Source: Hypholoma sublateritium FD-334 SS-4 (lineage: Eukaryota > Basidiomycota > Agaricomycetes > Agaricales > Strophariaceae). From it: a stretch of 64,000 nucleotides of DNA. The stretch is from assembly GCA_000827495.1 (NCBI GenBank), contig KN817527.1, positions 341,203-405,202 of the forward strand, written 5' to 3'. This document shows, piece after piece, positions 62,337 to 64,000 of the stretch. The notes under the pieces were generated by a model, which was not told where the DNA came from, did not search any database, and saw only the letters and a list, made by a program, of their open reading frames with translations. A program made the position numbers and the translations under genes. How positions within the stretch are numbered: the first letter of the stretch is position 1; each line of letters starts with the position of its first letter.

Positions 62337-63569
62337 TTACCAATGCATTTTCATTTGAGTCTCTTTCCCATTTCTAAAAGCGTGTTTTGTCGTGGGGAGC
62401 ATCTGCAGATGGCGGCGGTTTATATTGCTTCCCACATACTTGTAGAGCGCCTCCTTTGGCATATGCGTCCGTAACTTGAGCTGGTTCTTCTTATCGTCGC
62501 GAATGTGCATATTGATAGGCCTAAATTATTTCATTAGCTGTTTACACTGGTCGAAGACATAATTCATTCACGAACCCAATGGACGTGGTTGGTAGAAGCG
62601 GCAGATGCATCTCCTCTCCAGTGCCCGGGTGCTCGATATATACCCCGTTAGCCATGCACTGGGTGCCCTCAAGCAACATGTCAAAGATGTTCAAGGGCGT
62701 CGTAACCACTTGGGCTGTGCCCTCCATATGGAAATCTATCAGCGCAGTGGCGTTCTTGCCGACCGGGCCACTCTGGAGCCGGTGATTCTTCATTCGCGCC
62801 TGCTCCCATATTTTCCGCCGTCTGGCGTCGATTGCTACCGCCGAATCAAGCGGAATGAACGACTTGATCTGAACCATGCCCTCGACGCCGTCTGGATAGT
62901 CGTCTGGCGTCTGCTTTCCAGATATCAGGTTGAAGATGATCGACATGTCTGCCGCGTCGACGGCCAGATCGCATCGTGCTATGAGTGGTCGATCGACAAT
63001 CATGGTTTTGTGGAGGCCGAAGGCCAGGGCGAATGTAGCCATGAGGAAGGACTCCATGAACATGTTGGCCGTGAATGTGTTGACGAGTTTGAGATTCGCG
63101 GCAGCCTTCGAATCCAGACATACAAGTTTGTGCGACGGCCTTGAAATCTGACGATAAATCATGAGAAATACTCAAGTAAATTAACGTACCAGTTTTTCTT
63201 CTGGCACTGCTCCATATGATAATCAAATATGCAATAGAAACGTCGATCGGAGATTGATTTTCAGACAGCACTTTTTGAGACGAACCTCTCTAGAACAGTA
63301 TGCAGCGACTTTGCACTGCGCCAGTCTAATCAACGTCGATACCAGAGACACTACGAAGGCCGGCGACGCACCTTAGCACAGATAAGCAGATCTTTCCGCG
63401 TCTTGTGACAAGACGAGCACGCGATTTCCAGAGTTTCGCGGCAGGCCTTCATCTCCTTCGTCGGGATGACCACCTTGTCGAACAACGCGATATTTTTCTT
63501 CTTCGGTTTCAGAGAATGCACAAAGGTGATATCGTCGAATTTGGCGGGGTCAATTATTGCGGTTTGCAT
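62337..63569 (-). CDS. MYND zinc-finger protein, - copy
   Basis: Inverted paralog of the gene at 58958-60218, starting MQTAIIDPAKFDDITFVHSL. The MYND finger is CSSCHKTRKDLLICAKCKVA, then AYCSRECQKKNWPSHKLVCL, built from four exons; GGAGCAG and TTTCAAG are the acceptors for the third and fourth. The conserved region follows (DAADMSIIFNLISGKQTPDD, YPDGVEGMVQIKSF, LIDFHMEGTAQVVTT). In the + copy an optional intron begins GG|GTTCTA; here the same place reads GA|ATTATG, so the donor is lost. The frame then ends at RPV (62542) unless another donor is used, although the last exon (INMHIRDDKKNQLKLRTHMP, to TAA at 62339-62337) is conserved. The tail may be missing from the product. Confidence 0.6.
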
Positions 63570-64000
63570 TATGGCCTGGGCGATTGGTATGTACTAAGAT
63601 TGCAGGAGATTGGCAAAGGGATATCGAGAAAGGTTGCTCGTGAGAGTATGTAGAGTTGATTGACCTGGAGTACTTACAACTGCTTAACGATATCGATAAG
63701 ATCTGCGTGTGTACATGTTCCCTCTACCAGTGAAGGGACCTGCTAAAAGGTCATCACATCAGTAATTATATCTTATGAATCCTGTGACCTCCTGTCAGAC
63801 GGTCATTTTAAAGAGGTTCTTGGACTTCTAATCGGACAATTAACGCCCTACTTCGCCGCAACCACAAGTAACCGTGGAATTCCAATTCGAGTCAACGTTC
63901 GACACGCCACGGGCCGCTTCTCCGAGCGCCTCGCACGGCCATTATGCGCCGCGGCGCTGGAGCAGACCAGTGCCGTGGGCGCCCTGGAAGAGCGGATCGT
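63570..64000. other. Intergenic to window edge
   Basis: AT-rich up to about 63840, then GC-rich. A short open frame to the window edge (EFQFESTFDTPRAASPSAS) may be the start of a gene continuing beyond the window; too little is present to call it. Confidence 0.3.

Overview
The window looks like nuclear DNA of a basidiomycete, most likely a mushroom-forming, wood- or litter-associated Agaricomycete. Genes on both strands are broken by many very short introns (about 45-65 nt, mostly GT-AG, two GC-AG). Gene content fits that reading: a TFIIIC tau131-like subunit, proteasome Rpn9, a long ABCC transporter, a CYP63-like P450, a secreted GH43 arabinanase, a GDSL/SGNH esterase, a cysteine-rich small secreted protein, MYND and C2H2 zinc-finger proteins, and two U2 snRNA genes with TATA boxes. 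There is no operon structure, CRISPR array or rRNA, and I found no tRNA.

Layout. (1) 1-15.1 kb is a rapidly duplicating accessory region. Four copies (A-D) of one F-box-like gene family lie in tandem on the + strand with a period of about 4.0-4.4 kb. A longer F-box/leucine-rich gene follows copy A on the + strand, and its inverted paralog follows copy D on the - strand. Between the copies are decayed, GC-rich duplicates of exons from a small multi-pass (MARVEL-like) membrane protein. Several copies carry visible lesions. (2) 15.3-20 kb: GH43 arabinanase (-), a small secreted protein (+) and gene-poor DNA. (3) 20.3-24.8 kb is a compact housekeeping block: Mgr3-like TPR protein (+), Rpn9 (-) and a one-finger C2H2 protein (+). 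(4) 24.8-29.7 kb is gene-poor, with U2 snRNA copy 1 and, 47 bp beyond its conserved 3' flank, an 800-bp non-autonomous hAT-like element with long terminal inverted repeats and an 8-bp target duplication. (5) 29.7-54 kb is a mostly ordinary gene block: ABCC transporter, SGNH esterase, an unknown protein, a large low-complexity/coiled-coil protein and the P450 (all -), then the TFIIIC subunit (+). (6) 54-64 kb: an intact MARVEL-like gene (-), a two-finger C2H2 protein (+), U2 snRNA copy 2 (-), and an inverted pair of MYND proteins flanking a frame-disrupted gene of unknown function.

No gene cluster here forms an obvious pathway. The most unusual content is the composite tandem array at the left end, the duplicated U2 genes that keep an extended 3' hairpin, and the hAT-like element. 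Gene boundaries come from reading splice sites and paralog alignments by eye. Long genes are given as outer coordinates with the exon joins I could verify described in the evidence.
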